DNA of 38,245 nt, taken from the IMG/VR virus record IMGVR_UViG_3300049255_000281, positions 1 through 38,245 of that record; one strand, written 5' to 3'. Positions 17,435 through 25,959 of this stretch are shown in pieces; within the stretch, counting starts at the first letter, position 1, and each line of letters opens with the position of its first letter. The stretch comes from a virus. The translations under genes and the position numbers were made by a program. The notes under the pieces were generated by a model. It was given only the letters and a program-made list of their open reading frames with translations, searched no databases and had not been told where the DNA came from.

Positions 17435-18127
17435 ATGGCACCGTCATACAACCCCATCAATGTCCGAACGCCGTACTTCAATCTGGAGAGCGAAGAGGGC
17501 CGTCAGGCCGCGCATCGCTATCTGGCGTCAGGGATTGTCGACCTCAATCAGGCGATTGCCTATCTGAACAGCCGCATCGCGCCATCGGCCAGCGCATCCT
17601 CTACGACGACCACCATCCTCGAATCTGCAGGCGGCGGTGGTGGTCAAACGCCATCGCTCATCGTGGGTGGAGTGAACGACCAAATCGGAGCGAACGCCTA
17701 TACGACGCAGCAGACCGATTACGGGGTAAAGATTCTGGTGGGTGATTCGTCTCCGGTCACGGTCACGCTCAATAGCGCCGTCACAACGCCATGGTTCACC
17801 ATCATCGACAATGATTCGTCCTCGATGGTCTCGCTGACCACGAACCCGCCAGCTACGGTTCAGGGGGAAAACGCGATTCTTCCGGGTGGTTTTGCCATCG
17901 TTTACTTTGATGGGCAAAACTTCTGGTCGGGAGCCACGCGGATAGCCACGGATTCGTCTCTGGGCTATGTGCAGCCGGACAATGCGACGATTGAAATAAA
18001 CCCGTTTGGCGTATTGTCTACCCGGGGAGCGAGCGGAACGATTCACATTCCATCGGTGGATTCCGGCGCGGCAGGCTCCATCACGGTGGTCAATGGGCTG
18101 ATTACAAATTTCGTAAACCCAACCTAA
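17435..18127 (+). CDS. Tail-associated structural protein, 230 aa
   Basis: Start ATG 17435 lies three bases after the nozzle-like gene; the overlapping stop region CAGGAGTAGGC acts as a ribosome site. The N-terminal 50 residues are helical (EEGRQAAHRYLASGIVDLNQ, then AIAYLNSRI), then a Ser/Thr/Gly linker, then a beta-rich C-terminal half with Gly-rich turns ending SITVVNGLITNFVNPT. A helical stalk followed by beta sheets fits a fibre-adaptor or small tail-fibre protein. No family recognised. Confidence 0.6.
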   Translation: MAPSYNPINVRTPYFNLESEEGRQAAHRYLASGIVDLNQAIAYLNSRIAPSASASSTTTTILESAGGGGGQTPSLIVGGVNDQIGANAYTTQQTDYGVKILVGDSSPVTVTLNSAVTTPWFTIIDNDSSSMVSLTTNPPATVQGENAILPGGFAIVYFDGQNFWSGATRIATDSSLGYVQPDNATIEINPFGVLSTRGASGTIHIPSVDSGAAGSITVVNGLITNFVNPT

Positions 18128-18146
18128 TCGGAGGTATGCTTATCCT

Positions 18147-18785
18147 ATGGGTGGCTTGATTTCAGGACTTTACGGACTCTTCAGCGGCAATCCTGCTCAG
18201 CAGGAAGAAAACGCTTTGGGCAGCCTTGCCGGGTATGAGGGCAACACCGGAGAGGGCGCAGTCAATGCGGGTCTTGGGTTTTATAACAGCATTCTTTCCG
18301 GAAACCCAGAGGAGATTGCGCAGGCGCTGGCTCCGGAGATTTCTGCCGGGCAGGGGCAGATTCAGCAGCAGGCCGAGCAGAATGCCTTTTTTGGCAACCG
18401 TGGCGGCGGCACCAATGCGTCCACGCAGGCGGCACAGGCGCAGCAGAGGGGAAATCTCATCAACCTGATTGGCGGGCTGCAGCAGGGAGCCGCGGGGGCG
18501 GAGTTGGGGGCCGGGATGGGGCTGTTGGGCCAGAGCGGCACAAACTACATGAATGAGGCCGAGCTTGCCAATCAGTGGCGGCAGCAGCAGTTGTCCGACA
18601 TTGGCGACATTACGCAAGGGGTCGGGCAGATTTTTTCCGGTCTGACGGGCGGCGGCGGTGGTGGGATGTTTGACCCGTATCAGGCTCTTTATAATGCCCA
18701 GCATGCGGACATGAGTTCGCTTTCCACGGAGTCTCCGGAGGTAAGCAGTGGCCTGAGTTCGTTCAGCAATAACAGCGCCTTCTAG
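18147..18785 (+). CDS. Internal virion / ejection-type protein, 212 aa
   Basis: Gly-, Ala-, Gln- and Asn-rich helical protein with almost no Cys or Trp: an amphipathic N terminus (GGLISGLYGLFSG), long Gln/Ala helices (about 65-110), and a Gly-rich linker near 165-175. Such composition is typical of small DNA-ejection proteins packed inside podovirus heads. It is the first of three genes with this character (see 19195 and 20674). The ribosome site is GGAGG at 18131-18135. Function is inferred from composition and gene order. Confidence 0.55.
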   Translation: MGGLISGLYGLFSGNPAQQEENALGSLAGYEGNTGEGAVNAGLGFYNSILSGNPEEIAQALAPEISAGQGQIQQQAEQNAFFGNRGGGTNASTQAAQAQQRGNLINLIGGLQQGAAGAELGAGMGLLGQSGTNYMNEAELANQWRQQQLSDIGDITQGVGQIFSGLTGGGGGGMFDPYQALYNAQHADMSSLSTESPEVSSGLSSFSNNSAF

Positions 18786-18800
18786 GGAAAAGGAGAGTTT

Positions 18801-19187
18801 ATGGCAGCACAAACACAGAAGGTTGTCCGGGCGATTGGCGGAGTGACTCCGCTGGGCGTCTTTACGCTGACTCCCGGCACCCCGCAGAACATCCTCGCCA
18901 ACACCGCTTTGGTCTCCAAGCGCTATGCCCTGCAGTGTCGGCAACTGGGGTTCAGCGTGTCCAGCAAGGTAGCCGGAGAGGTCTATGTGAATTACGGCAA
19001 CTACAACGGCGTGGGCGGCGGCGCACCGGATGCGCTGGCCACCGTGTTGATTCTCCAGTCCGGCACCTCAGCGGGCCTGCCGCAGGGCGCACGTACGACG
19101 GATGGAATGCTGGACTGCTCGCAGTATTGGCTGGATGGCAGTGCAGCCTGCATTGTGGCCGTCTACGCGATGGACGCAACCGACTAG
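18801..19187 (+). CDS. Small beta-rich structural protein, 128 aa
   Basis: Unknown family. Beta-rich with repeated hydrophobic/Thr/Gly strands and three Cys. A strong ribosome site (AAAGGAG) precedes the ATG. It sits between two internal virion-type genes, which suggests a minor virion component. Nothing in the sequence gives a more specific role. Confidence 0.55.
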   Translation: MAAQTQKVVRAIGGVTPLGVFTLTPGTPQNILANTALVSKRYALQCRQLGFSVSSKVAGEVYVNYGNYNGVGGGAPDALATVLILQSGTSAGLPQGARTTDGMLDCSQYWLDGSAACIVAVYAMDATD

Positions 19188-19194
19188 AGGCAAG

Positions 19195-20673
19195 ATGAGC
19201 ATCGCAGACATCCTTTCATCGCTTGGCCGAGGCGCAGAAGACACGGGCCGCGCCTTAGGGGCGGTATTGAAGCCGATTGGCGAGCGTACGGCCTTGGTGT
19301 TGTCGGGAGAGGCTCCGGAGGTGGATGCGGAGCGACGGCAGCAGGCGATGCGGCAGAAGGAAGAGGCGACGGCGCGCCGGGCCGCCTATCTCGAGAACCA
19401 GCTTGCGCTGGATGAGCAATACGGCACGCTGACGCCAGAGCAGCGCAAGGCCCTGCTGACGGAAATGGACAACCTTGGAAAGGCAGAGCCGCAGCCGTCT
19501 TTGTGGCAGAGGGTGGTGCAGGCCTTTCATCCGAACGGCATTGTGCGCCAGTCGATGCCGGTTACCTATACGGGAAATGCGGTGCCTGCGGGAGGAACGG
19601 CGGCGGCCCAAGCCGCGCTGTCTCAGATGAAGCGCCAGACGCCGCTCAAGGAATATGTGAGTCCGGACGGCAAGCAGAGGGATTGGTTTCCTGCGGGAGA
19701 GGCTCCGGAAGGGTGGAATGCGGTGGCAGGTTCCCCGCATCTATCGATGTCCAAGACGCTTCCTGTGCCGGGCGACCAGCTTCCTCGTGATGCGGTAGGG
19801 CCGAATGGCGAGCCGATTCCTGCGGAACGTCGCAATGCGCAGCGCGCTTACGTGCAGCAGAATGGGGTTTGGTACGAAGCGCCCCAGCCAAAGCCCGTCT
19901 ATCGCATCATCAAGGGCCATGTAGCGTTGATGGACCCGAAGACAGGGCTGCCCATGCGCGACCTTGGGCCAGCGTCTGCGGTAAAGTTCACGACGCGACA
20001 GGAGCCGTATCTGGGCGATGACCAGCAGATGCACCTGATGACGCTGACGACCGTAACCACGCCGCAGGGCGAGGCGATTGAGGTGGAAGCGCCCCCGCCG
20101 GAGCAGCCCGCAGCGGCCACACAGGCGCAGACGGGCTCTGCGGTGAAGAAGGGGACTCCGGCCCATGTTCTGCGGAATGCCGCCGCCCAAGGAATGGCAC
20201 CGGCCATTCCCGGCTCGCATCTCTGGGCTGCCTCGAAGAATCCTCTGGTCAAGGCAGACATCACCACCTACCAGAAGCTGAATGCGGATGCAGCGCAGAA
20301 GGAGTTGCTGGCGAAAAATGCGCAGGATTTGCTGAATGACAAAAACCGCGTGACGGACCTGGACCTGGTTTTCATGTGGGTGCGCTCGAATATTCAGGGA
20401 GCGGGCCGGATGACGAATACTGAAATTCAGCAGGCGGCCAAGGCAGGCAGTCTGGGCACGCGGGCGCAGTCTGCATTGCAGCAGGCCCTGCATGGCAGGC
20501 TGGCTCCTCAGGTGGAACAGCAGTTCCTCAACGACATTCAGCGGGCGGCGGTGAATGCCCGCCAGCAGGCTGAGCAGATGCGGCAGGGCCTTGGGCAGGG
20601 AGGAACCGCTTCCGGCCAGAGTGCGACGCCCAAGGTATGGAAGTATAACCCTGCAACGGGAAGGCTGGAATAG
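19195..20673 (+). CDS. Internal virion-type protein, 492 aa
   Basis: Starts at ATG 19195, just after the preceding stop, behind GAGGCAAG. Helical at the N terminus (about 1-100, many Ala/Glu/Arg), with a Pro- and Gly-rich middle (about 105-320, including VEAPPPEQPAAATQAQ), then a helical C-terminal domain (about 335-470, rich in Gln and Ala). No enzymatic motif was found. The pattern and the adjoining 650-residue gene suggest DNA-ejection or inner-core proteins. Its stop is directly followed by the next ATG, so the two are likely translated together. Confidence 0.55.
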   Translation: MSIADILSSLGRGAEDTGRALGAVLKPIGERTALVLSGEAPEVDAERRQQAMRQKEEATARRAAYLENQLALDEQYGTLTPEQRKALLTEMDNLGKAEPQPSLWQRVVQAFHPNGIVRQSMPVTYTGNAVPAGGTAAAQAALSQMKRQTPLKEYVSPDGKQRDWFPAGEAPEGWNAVAGSPHLSMSKTLPVPGDQLPRDAVGPNGEPIPAERRNAQRAYVQQNGVWYEAPQPKPVYRIIKGHVALMDPKTGLPMRDLGPASAVKFTTRQEPYLGDDQQMHLMTLTTVTTPQGEAIEVEAPPPEQPAAATQAQTGSAVKKGTPAHVLRNAAAQGMAPAIPGSHLWAASKNPLVKADITTYQKLNADAAQKELLAKNAQDLLNDKNRVTDLDLVFMWVRSNIQGAGRMTNTEIQQAAKAGSLGTRAQSALQQALHGRLAPQVEQQFLNDIQRAAVNARQQAEQMRQGLGQGGTASGQSATPKVWKYNPATGRLE

Positions 20674-22626
20674 ATGCCGAAATACGTGCAATTGCCGAAT
20701 GGGGATATTGGGCAGTTTCCGGATTCGATGAGCAATGAGGACATTGAGAAGGTTCTGGCCAAGCAGTTTTCTCCGCAAAAGGGATTTGTTGAGCGGCTCA
20801 CGGAGATTCAGCCGCATCAGCCTGTGCATTCTGCATCGGATGTGGGGCGGGAAGTGGTGCGGGGTCTGGGCAACATCGGCGGAGCGGTGCTGGGCGTCGG
20901 TCTTCATCCCATACAGACGGCTGAGGGCATGCTCGAATCGACGGGAGGCATGCTGACAGCTCCGGTGGAAATGATGATGGGCAAGCCGTTTCGTGAGACG
21001 GTGCCCGGAGAGCTTTACGAGTCTTTCCGCAAGCATCCTCTTGAGACTCTGGAGAGCGCGGTTGGGCAGTCTGCGGCCTTAGGTCCGCTGGGGGAGGCGG
21101 TGGAGTCCGCGCCTCGCGTCGGCGAAATTCTTTCGAAGGCAAGGGACACCGCCATCAAAGGCATTTCCGGCTCCGGAAAGGCCGTTATCCCGTCTCTGAT
21201 TGAAAAGACGCGGGAAGCCAACCGGCTGGCCGCAGAAGAACACCTCAACAAGGCCCAGAACGCGGTGGGCAAGTACCTGGAGCAGCGCAAAGGGGCGATG
21301 GAGAAGGCCCGCGAGCAAAGCGAGGCCTATCGCGCAAAGAAGGAAAAGCTTTCTGAGGAGAACCAGAAGGCCGTGCGTGCCCAGAACGCCCGTGCCCGGC
21401 TGGATGAGATGCGGAAAAAGGCTTACCGTGACATGCAGGCGGAAGTTGAGTCTGCGCGGCAGCGGGCCTATAAGCTCGGCCATGAGAAGTATGCTCCTCT
21501 CAATGCCGCTCTGGGCGCGATGGAAGCCGACCCGGAAGCGATGATGAATGCTTTGGAGCAGGCCGCAGAAAGCCTGCGGGGCAGCGCCAATGAGCCGAAG
21601 CTGCTCAAGGACATGGAAAATCGCATCAAGACCGGAGGCGGATGGACGTATGAAGACCTTCAGGGAGATTATTCCCGGCTGGGGAAGGAGCTTTCCAAGG
21701 GCACGCTGCCGGGCGATGTTTACCATGCCTATGACCAACTCCATGAGGCCGTGGGCGAGGAGATGCAAAGGATTGCGCAACAGGCCGATGAGGCCGCCGT
21801 GGCCGCAGGGGAACGCAATCCGCATTTTGCCGCTCGCCTGAACGATGCCCGAAATTACTGGCGGCGCATGAAGCAGGCCTTTGGCAAGCCCTTTGACCCA
21901 AGTGACAGCGCCACGCATACGCTTGAGAAGACCGCGCCCGACCTAGCCCGCGCCGAGGAGTATGCCAACCGCCTGAGGCTGCTGGGGAATCCGGAATGGG
22001 GCGGCGAAGGCATTGTGAAGGCCCAGCGTGTGCTGGATGTGCTGAACCGGGCCGACAAGAATCTTCCCAAGCCTGAGCCTGTGCGCAAGGTCGTTCAGCC
22101 GTATCCGCCCAAGCCCGAAGGCGTAACCCTTGAAGGAAAGCCGATTACGCCCTCCCAGACACCGCGGGCGCTGGCCAAGGAGGTTCCGGAGCGGCCGGTA
22201 GAGCAGAAGATTGGCACGGAGGAGATTCGGAAGGCCCGGGAGCAGGCGCTCAAAGACTTTCAGGAAAAGGTGAAGAAGCGGGGCGTATGGATTGCCCTTG
22301 GGGCTGCCGGCTATAAGCTTGCCTCCGACCTGATGAAGATGCACCTTGGGACGGCCTTGACCTGGGACATCCCTGAGGCCGTTCTGTCTCTGGCTTCGGT
22401 ACAGTTTATTTCGCATCTTCTCGATGACCCTGTTCTGGTCGAGCGGCTGACCCGTCCTACGGAGAAAGACATCGAGCAGATTCCTCCGGAAATGCGCGGC
22501 GGCATTGAGGCGATTGCCAAGGTGGCCGCCAAGAAGGGCATTCGCGTCGATCCTCGTCTTTATCTGGCGACGGGAACCGCAGGAGCGGCCGGGAAAATCC
22601 TCCAACAACCACAAAATCAGCCATAA
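20674..22626 (+). CDS. Internal virion-type protein, 650 aa
   Basis: Begins with a short beta-type motif, YVQLPNGDIGQFPDSMSNED, a pattern I know from the N termini of several phage inner-core or tail proteins. A Gly/hydrophobic stretch (about 60-105) could insert in a membrane, followed by very long charged helices (about 175-265, coiled-coil-like, KAREQSEAYRAKKEKLSEEN) and more helices to about 440. A hydrophobic segment lies near 550-590. This layout fits an ejection protein that helps DNA cross the cell envelope. No lysozyme motif is visible. Confidence 0.55.
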   Translation: MPKYVQLPNGDIGQFPDSMSNEDIEKVLAKQFSPQKGFVERLTEIQPHQPVHSASDVGREVVRGLGNIGGAVLGVGLHPIQTAEGMLESTGGMLTAPVEMMMGKPFRETVPGELYESFRKHPLETLESAVGQSAALGPLGEAVESAPRVGEILSKARDTAIKGISGSGKAVIPSLIEKTREANRLAAEEHLNKAQNAVGKYLEQRKGAMEKAREQSEAYRAKKEKLSEENQKAVRAQNARARLDEMRKKAYRDMQAEVESARQRAYKLGHEKYAPLNAALGAMEADPEAMMNALEQAAESLRGSANEPKLLKDMENRIKTGGGWTYEDLQGDYSRLGKELSKGTLPGDVYHAYDQLHEAVGEEMQRIAQQADEAAVAAGERNPHFAARLNDARNYWRRMKQAFGKPFDPSDSATHTLEKTAPDLARAEEYANRLRLLGNPEWGGEGIVKAQRVLDVLNRADKNLPKPEPVRKVVQPYPPKPEGVTLEGKPITPSQTPRALAKEVPERPVEQKIGTEEIRKAREQALKDFQEKVKKRGVWIALGAAGYKLASDLMKMHLGTALTWDIPEAVLSLASVQFISHLLDDPVLVERLTRPTEKDIEQIPPEMRGGIEAIAKVAAKKGIRVDPRLYLATGTAGAAGKILQQPQNQP

Positions 22627-22639
22627 ACGATGGGCGGCC

Positions 22640-23572
22640 ATGCTTTTGAGTGCTTTGCTGTTAGACACCTTTGACCGCTGTCCCCGGCGCTATGCCCTTG
22701 AGCAGCAATATCAGCCCCGCGTGCTTTCTCCGCTCGCGCTGCTTTATGCCGGAGTGGAAGGCGGGTTGCTGGCCGACGACCCCTGCGAAGGGGCCAGGGA
22801 CGCCGTGCGGGCGCTGGCAGCGACCCGGGACATCGACTCGCCACATCTGGCAGCCATTTCCTGCGTGCGCCACGTAGGGCTGATGGCCGAGGTCATCGCG
22901 CTGGAACTGCGCCACAGGCTTGGCCTGCTTCATCGCCTTGCTCCCATGCCGTGGCACGGCCATGAATGGCAGTCCGCGCTGTTTGAAGACAAAAAAGGCC
23001 AGCTGCATCGCGTCATCCTGGTGGCCCACGTGGACGATGATGTGCTGCGGGGATTCGCTCACGCGTGGGGCACGGTAGGCGAGATGGCCGTACTCGAGCG
23101 AGACCTGAATCTCATCTTTGTGGCGATTGGCGCGCAGCGGCAGGGAAGGCGGCATTCGCATTGGACCAAGGGATTCCGGCACCCTGTGCAGCGTTCGGCG
23201 CTCAGGTTCGCCGCCAGAAAGAAGGCAAATGGATTTACCTCAGGATGGATGCCCGTCTGGAGAGACCAGACCGACATCCCGGCTGGGGTTTGGCTGAAGC
23301 AGATGCATGCCGATGATGTTCTGGGCGATATGGTGCAGTGGCGACGGATTTCCTACCGTCCGGACGACCAGAGAATCGAGCGGGCCAAAGACGATATCCT
23401 TGCGCTTTTGCCTAGCCTTGCGCAGGCGTCTCCTTCTTCGCCGATGCGTCGTTCGAGTTGCGACGACCCGATTCGCGGCGCGTGCGTATTTCAGGCGGTT
23501 TGCTGGACTCCGGCAGAGGCGGAGGAACTGGTACACCTGTATTCCCGGAAAGACGGCCCGCCATCATCTTAG
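22640..23572 (+). CDS. Cas4/RecB-like PD-(D/E)XK nuclease candidate with four-Cys Fe-S pattern, 310 aa
   Basis: The N terminus LLDTFDRCPRRYALEQQY matches the opening of RecB/Cas4-type nucleases. Cys14 there and three C-terminal Cys (274, 282, 288) reproduce the one-plus-three arrangement that binds a 4Fe-4S cluster in Cas4 and AddB. Possible core residues are Glu109, Asp132 (HVDDD) and Glu148 (GTVGEM), but the usual E-x-K lysine is not evident, so it may be inactive or divergent. The ATG at 22640 is used; the ribosome site is weak. Its last 161 bases overlap the opposite-strand poly-Pro gene. A role in DNA processing near virion genes is unexpected; the family call is moderate. Confidence 0.45.
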   Translation: MLLSALLLDTFDRCPRRYALEQQYQPRVLSPLALLYAGVEGGLLADDPCEGARDAVRALAATRDIDSPHLAAISCVRHVGLMAEVIALELRHRLGLLHRLAPMPWHGHEWQSALFEDKKGQLHRVILVAHVDDDVLRGFAHAWGTVGEMAVLERDLNLIFVAIGAQRQGRRHSHWTKGFRHPVQRSALRFAARKKANGFTSGWMPVWRDQTDIPAGVWLKQMHADDVLGDMVQWRRISYRPDDQRIERAKDDILALLPSLAQASPSSPMRRSSCDDPIRGACVFQAVCWTPAEAEELVHLYSRKDGPPSS

Positions 23573-23945
23573 CCGCAAGCGCGTCCAGTTGCGCAATCTG
23601 GGCTTCGGCGTCCCGCGCGGCCTCTTCCATCGACATCTTGGACAAAGACGGCCTTGGCGGTGGCGGCGGTGGTGGTGGCGGCGGTGGAAGTTCCTCTTTC
23701 TCGCTCTCTTCCTTCTTTTCGATGGTCCGCTGCCGCACCTTCTCTGCCGCTTCTCGCGCCAGCCGCTCTACCTCGTACTCTTCTACTTTCTTTTCAAACA
23801 CTTCCGTCAATGTGGCAAGGATAAAGCTCTGCACATCCCAACGGTGCTTGTAAGCCTGCTCGCACATAAACTCATAGAGGCGTACATCCTCCGGGCGCAG
23901 GAAGCTTAGCTGAATGCGGCGCTCGCCTTTACGCAGTTTGGCCAT
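23412..23945 (-). CDS. Ribbon-helix-helix-like protein with poly-proline linker, 177 aa
   Basis: The N-terminal 55 residues (GERRIQLSFLRPEDVRLYEF, then helices) resemble a short beta strand plus two helices, as in ribbon-helix-helix DNA-binding proteins. A charged helix follows (about 50-84), then eleven consecutive Pro residues (about 87-97), then a helical segment (MSMEEAARDAEAQIAQLDAL) and a disordered basic tail. Such a poly-Pro run would slow translation unless the host has EF-P, and forms a rigid spacer. It is the last gene of the minus-strand glycosyltransferase cassette and overlaps the nuclease-like gene tail to tail. Function unknown. Confidence 0.6.
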   Translation of the reverse strand: MAKLRKGERRIQLSFLRPEDVRLYEFMCEQAYKHRWDVQSFILATLTEVFEKKVEEYEVERLAREAAEKVRQRTIEKKEESEKEELPPPPPPPPPPPRPSLSKMSMEEAARDAEAQIAQLDALAAKMMAGRLSGNTGVPVPPPLPESSKPPEIRTRRESGRRNSNDASAKKETPAQG

Positions 23946-24111
23946 TCCAGTTCTCCAATACGCTTTTTGCCTGCTCGATTAGCCGCTCCGCCTCTTCCAG
24001 GTGCTGTGTGCGCACCTCGGCAAACGATTCCGTTTTCGCACTCGCAAGAAACACCAAGGCGTAGCTCAGGCGCTCGAGCACGGTGGCCAAAGGTCCTTTT
24101 AAATTCCCCAT
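23929..24111 (-). CDS. Small helical protein in the glycosyltransferase cassette, 60 aa
   Basis: All-helical, with heptad-like hydrophobic spacing (LATVLERLSYALVFLASAK, then HLEEAERLIEQAKSVLENW), so a helical hairpin or oligomer is likely. The ATG at 24111 overlaps the end of the glycosyltransferase gene by 13 bases, and its stop overlaps the next gene's start by 17. A longer in-frame start (24150) exists but would lie deeper inside the previous gene. No family recognised; a partner of a neighbouring product is a fair guess. Confidence 0.5.
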   Translation of the reverse strand: MGNLKGPLATVLERLSYALVFLASAKTESFAEVRTQHLEEAERLIEQAKSVLENWNGQTA

Positions 24112-24728
24112 TTTGTTTTGAAGGTTTCCTTTCCCGGGTCTCCGCCCCACATGGCCCGATAGAGTTTTGTGCGGTACTCCACCTGCAGCCCAACGCGGCG
24201 GTTCTGTGCCGCGTCGGAACGGATGGTCTGGCTGCCCTCATCATGGCCTACAGGGATGCCTGACTCCATTCTGGCATATCCGGATAGGTCCATGCGGCGG
24301 TAGAGGTCGCAATCCGAAGAGTAGTCAAAAAACAGCGTGTCATAGCCGCCAAGAGCATCCATCGCCTCTGTGTTGTAGGCACAGAGGATGTCGTAGTTAG
24401 TGTAGAGAACGCCCCATTTCGTTCCCTTTTCCTCCTCCTCCTCCGCTCTCTGGCAGAGCCTGTCCACGCTGTCGGGTTCAGGAACGGCATCGCAATGGCA
24501 CCAGAGGTAGAAGGGAACCGCCATGGCCTTTGCCAGAAGCAGCATCCAGTTCTGGGTCTGGGTGAAGGTAAGCGGCACCGTCGGGTAGAGAACGATGTCC
24601 TCAAACGTCAGACGGCATCCCGAATTGTTCAAAATCACAGGAACCGCATATTTTGCCTGCCGCAAAACCGTAAGCAGCCGCTCAAGCAAATCCAGACGGT
24701 TGACGTAAGGTACAAATACAGGAATCAA
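24099..24728 (-). CDS. Family 2-like (GT-A) glycosyltransferase, 209 aa
   Basis: Begins IPVFVPYVNRLDLLERLLTV, a typical nucleotide-sugar-binding strand and helix. Around residue 76 it has LWCHCDAVPEPDSVDRL, in which Asp80 sits where the DxD-type metal ligand is expected, and later DALGGYDTLFFDYSSDCDLY, like the acceptor-side acidic motif of family 2 enzymes. Start TTG 24728 is chosen because it overlaps the upstream stop as TTGA and follows GGGAGGGGG; the in-frame ATG at 24779 would give 226 residues. Likely substrate: a nucleotide sugar; the acceptor is unknown (host surface sugar, virion protein or DNA). Confidence 0.7.
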   Translation of the reverse strand: MIPVFVPYVNRLDLLERLLTVLRQAKYAVPVILNNSGCRLTFEDIVLYPTVPLTFTQTQNWMLLLAKAMAVPFYLWCHCDAVPEPDSVDRLCQRAEEEEEKGTKWGVLYTNYDILCAYNTEAMDALGGYDTLFFDYSSDCDLYRRMDLSGYARMESGIPVGHDEGSQTIRSDAAQNRRVGLQVEYRTKLYRAMWGGDPGKETFKTKWGI

Positions 24729-25888
24729 GCGACCCCCTCCCGAAACCACTGCTCCCACCGAGGCCATAGATTTTTCCAATCAAGCGATTCCGGTAAAAGA
24801 CTCTTTCTTGCTGTTTGTTTTGCCTCAAGCATCATGACTTCCACGCGGTCTGCCCAGTCTTCCGGCTGAAATACGGGACGCTTCGAGCAGAAGCCCCCTT
24901 CATAATGGAAAGCAATCGGAGGAACCAGCATGCGCTCCGGCGCGTAATCGGCTTGGGCCGCATACTTTCCTGTCACGCACGGCACGCCGCAGGCCAAACT
25001 CTCCATGATGGGATATCCCGCACCCTCCGGGCCGATGCCCATCGTAACATTGCAGGCCGCATACATCATGGACATCTGCTCATCCGTGTAGCGCTGCGTG
25101 GTTACGGCGACGCGGCCCAAAAGGCCGTAGTCCACAATCAGGTTTGGCAGAGACCAATGGCGCTCGAGCACGTCGGTATGGCACCAGAGGCGAACGTCAT
25201 GGCCGCGGTTCATGAGGATGTGCGCGACGGCAAAGGCCAGTTGCCAGTTCTTCCGCGCCTGATTGGTCGCCACCACGCCCAGCAAAAGAGAATCCTGGTT
25301 CAGCCCCTGAAACCCTCCGTCTATCATGCACTTACGGCTTTCCCTGCGGTCACGGGGAAAGAAGGTTTGTGTGTCGATGCCGTGGGGCAGCCAGTGCTTG
25401 TTTCCGGTAATCCTTGAGGAAAATTCGGAGTAGTCCAGAACCCGGTCAAAGCCCTTCATGGTTTCGGCGATGGACGAGGGAAGTTTTCCGAGAGGGCCTT
25501 CGGCGTCGATGGCGTGGTAGGCCCACTTCTTTACGTCCTTGCGCTCGGCAAAGCGGCGAAGATGCGGGATGGGGCATTTCTGCGGCGTTCCCAGCCAGTA
25601 CAGGCGGCTCATATCCCAGACAACCATTAAGATGCCTTCCCGCCCCTGTGCCCAGTCCTCCCAGACCTGCGGCAGTTCTGGTACCAGCCAGTTTGAAATA
25701 TCGTGGACGTGGTATTCCATGAAGGGAAGTTCCTGGTTTCCTACCCCTCCATAGCCAACCGCGGCTACGTCATACACATCTTGGCAGTGCTGGCTGAGGT
25801 GAAAAGCAAGGTCTCGGGTGATGCGGCCCAGTCCGGTGGTCGAAGATACGGCATCGGAAAGAAAAAGAATCGGGATTTTTTTATCCAT
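24725..25888 (-). CDS. Family 4-type (GT-B) glycosyltransferase, 387 aa
   Basis: N-terminal Rossmann half with FLSDAVSSTTGLGRITRDLA, the Gly-rich acceptor-side loop, and C-terminal half with the donor-binding elements NQARKNWQ (Lys213) and the E-x7-E motif EGAGYPIME (Glu288, Glu296) followed by SLACGVPCV. These are hallmarks of family 4 glycosyltransferases, and the length is normal. It is the first gene of a four-gene minus-strand cassette. The 71-base gap to the divergent tail-protein gene must hold the promoter, which I could not define. The cassette likely glycosylates a host envelope or virion target. Confidence 0.85.
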   Translation of the reverse strand: MDKKIPILFLSDAVSSTTGLGRITRDLAFHLSQHCQDVYDVAAVGYGGVGNQELPFMEYHVHDISNWLVPELPQVWEDWAQGREGILMVVWDMSRLYWLGTPQKCPIPHLRRFAERKDVKKWAYHAIDAEGPLGKLPSSIAETMKGFDRVLDYSEFSSRITGNKHWLPHGIDTQTFFPRDRRESRKCMIDGGFQGLNQDSLLLGVVATNQARKNWQLAFAVAHILMNRGHDVRLWCHTDVLERHWSLPNLIVDYGLLGRVAVTTQRYTDEQMSMMYAACNVTMGIGPEGAGYPIMESLACGVPCVTGKYAAQADYAPERMLVPPIAFHYEGGFCSKRPVFQPEDWADRVEVMMLEAKQTARKSLLPESLDWKNLWPRWEQWFREGVA

Positions 25889-25959
25889 CAGTCACAAGAT
25901 ACCACACAATTCTTGCCGGACTGCAATCTTTTTCCGCAACCCCGTAGGATAATCAGACC

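Noticed and set aside
19741-21036. A 431-codon minus-strand frame
   Set aside because: Antisense to two internal virion-type genes; His/Arg/Leu-rich composition typical of a shadow frame.
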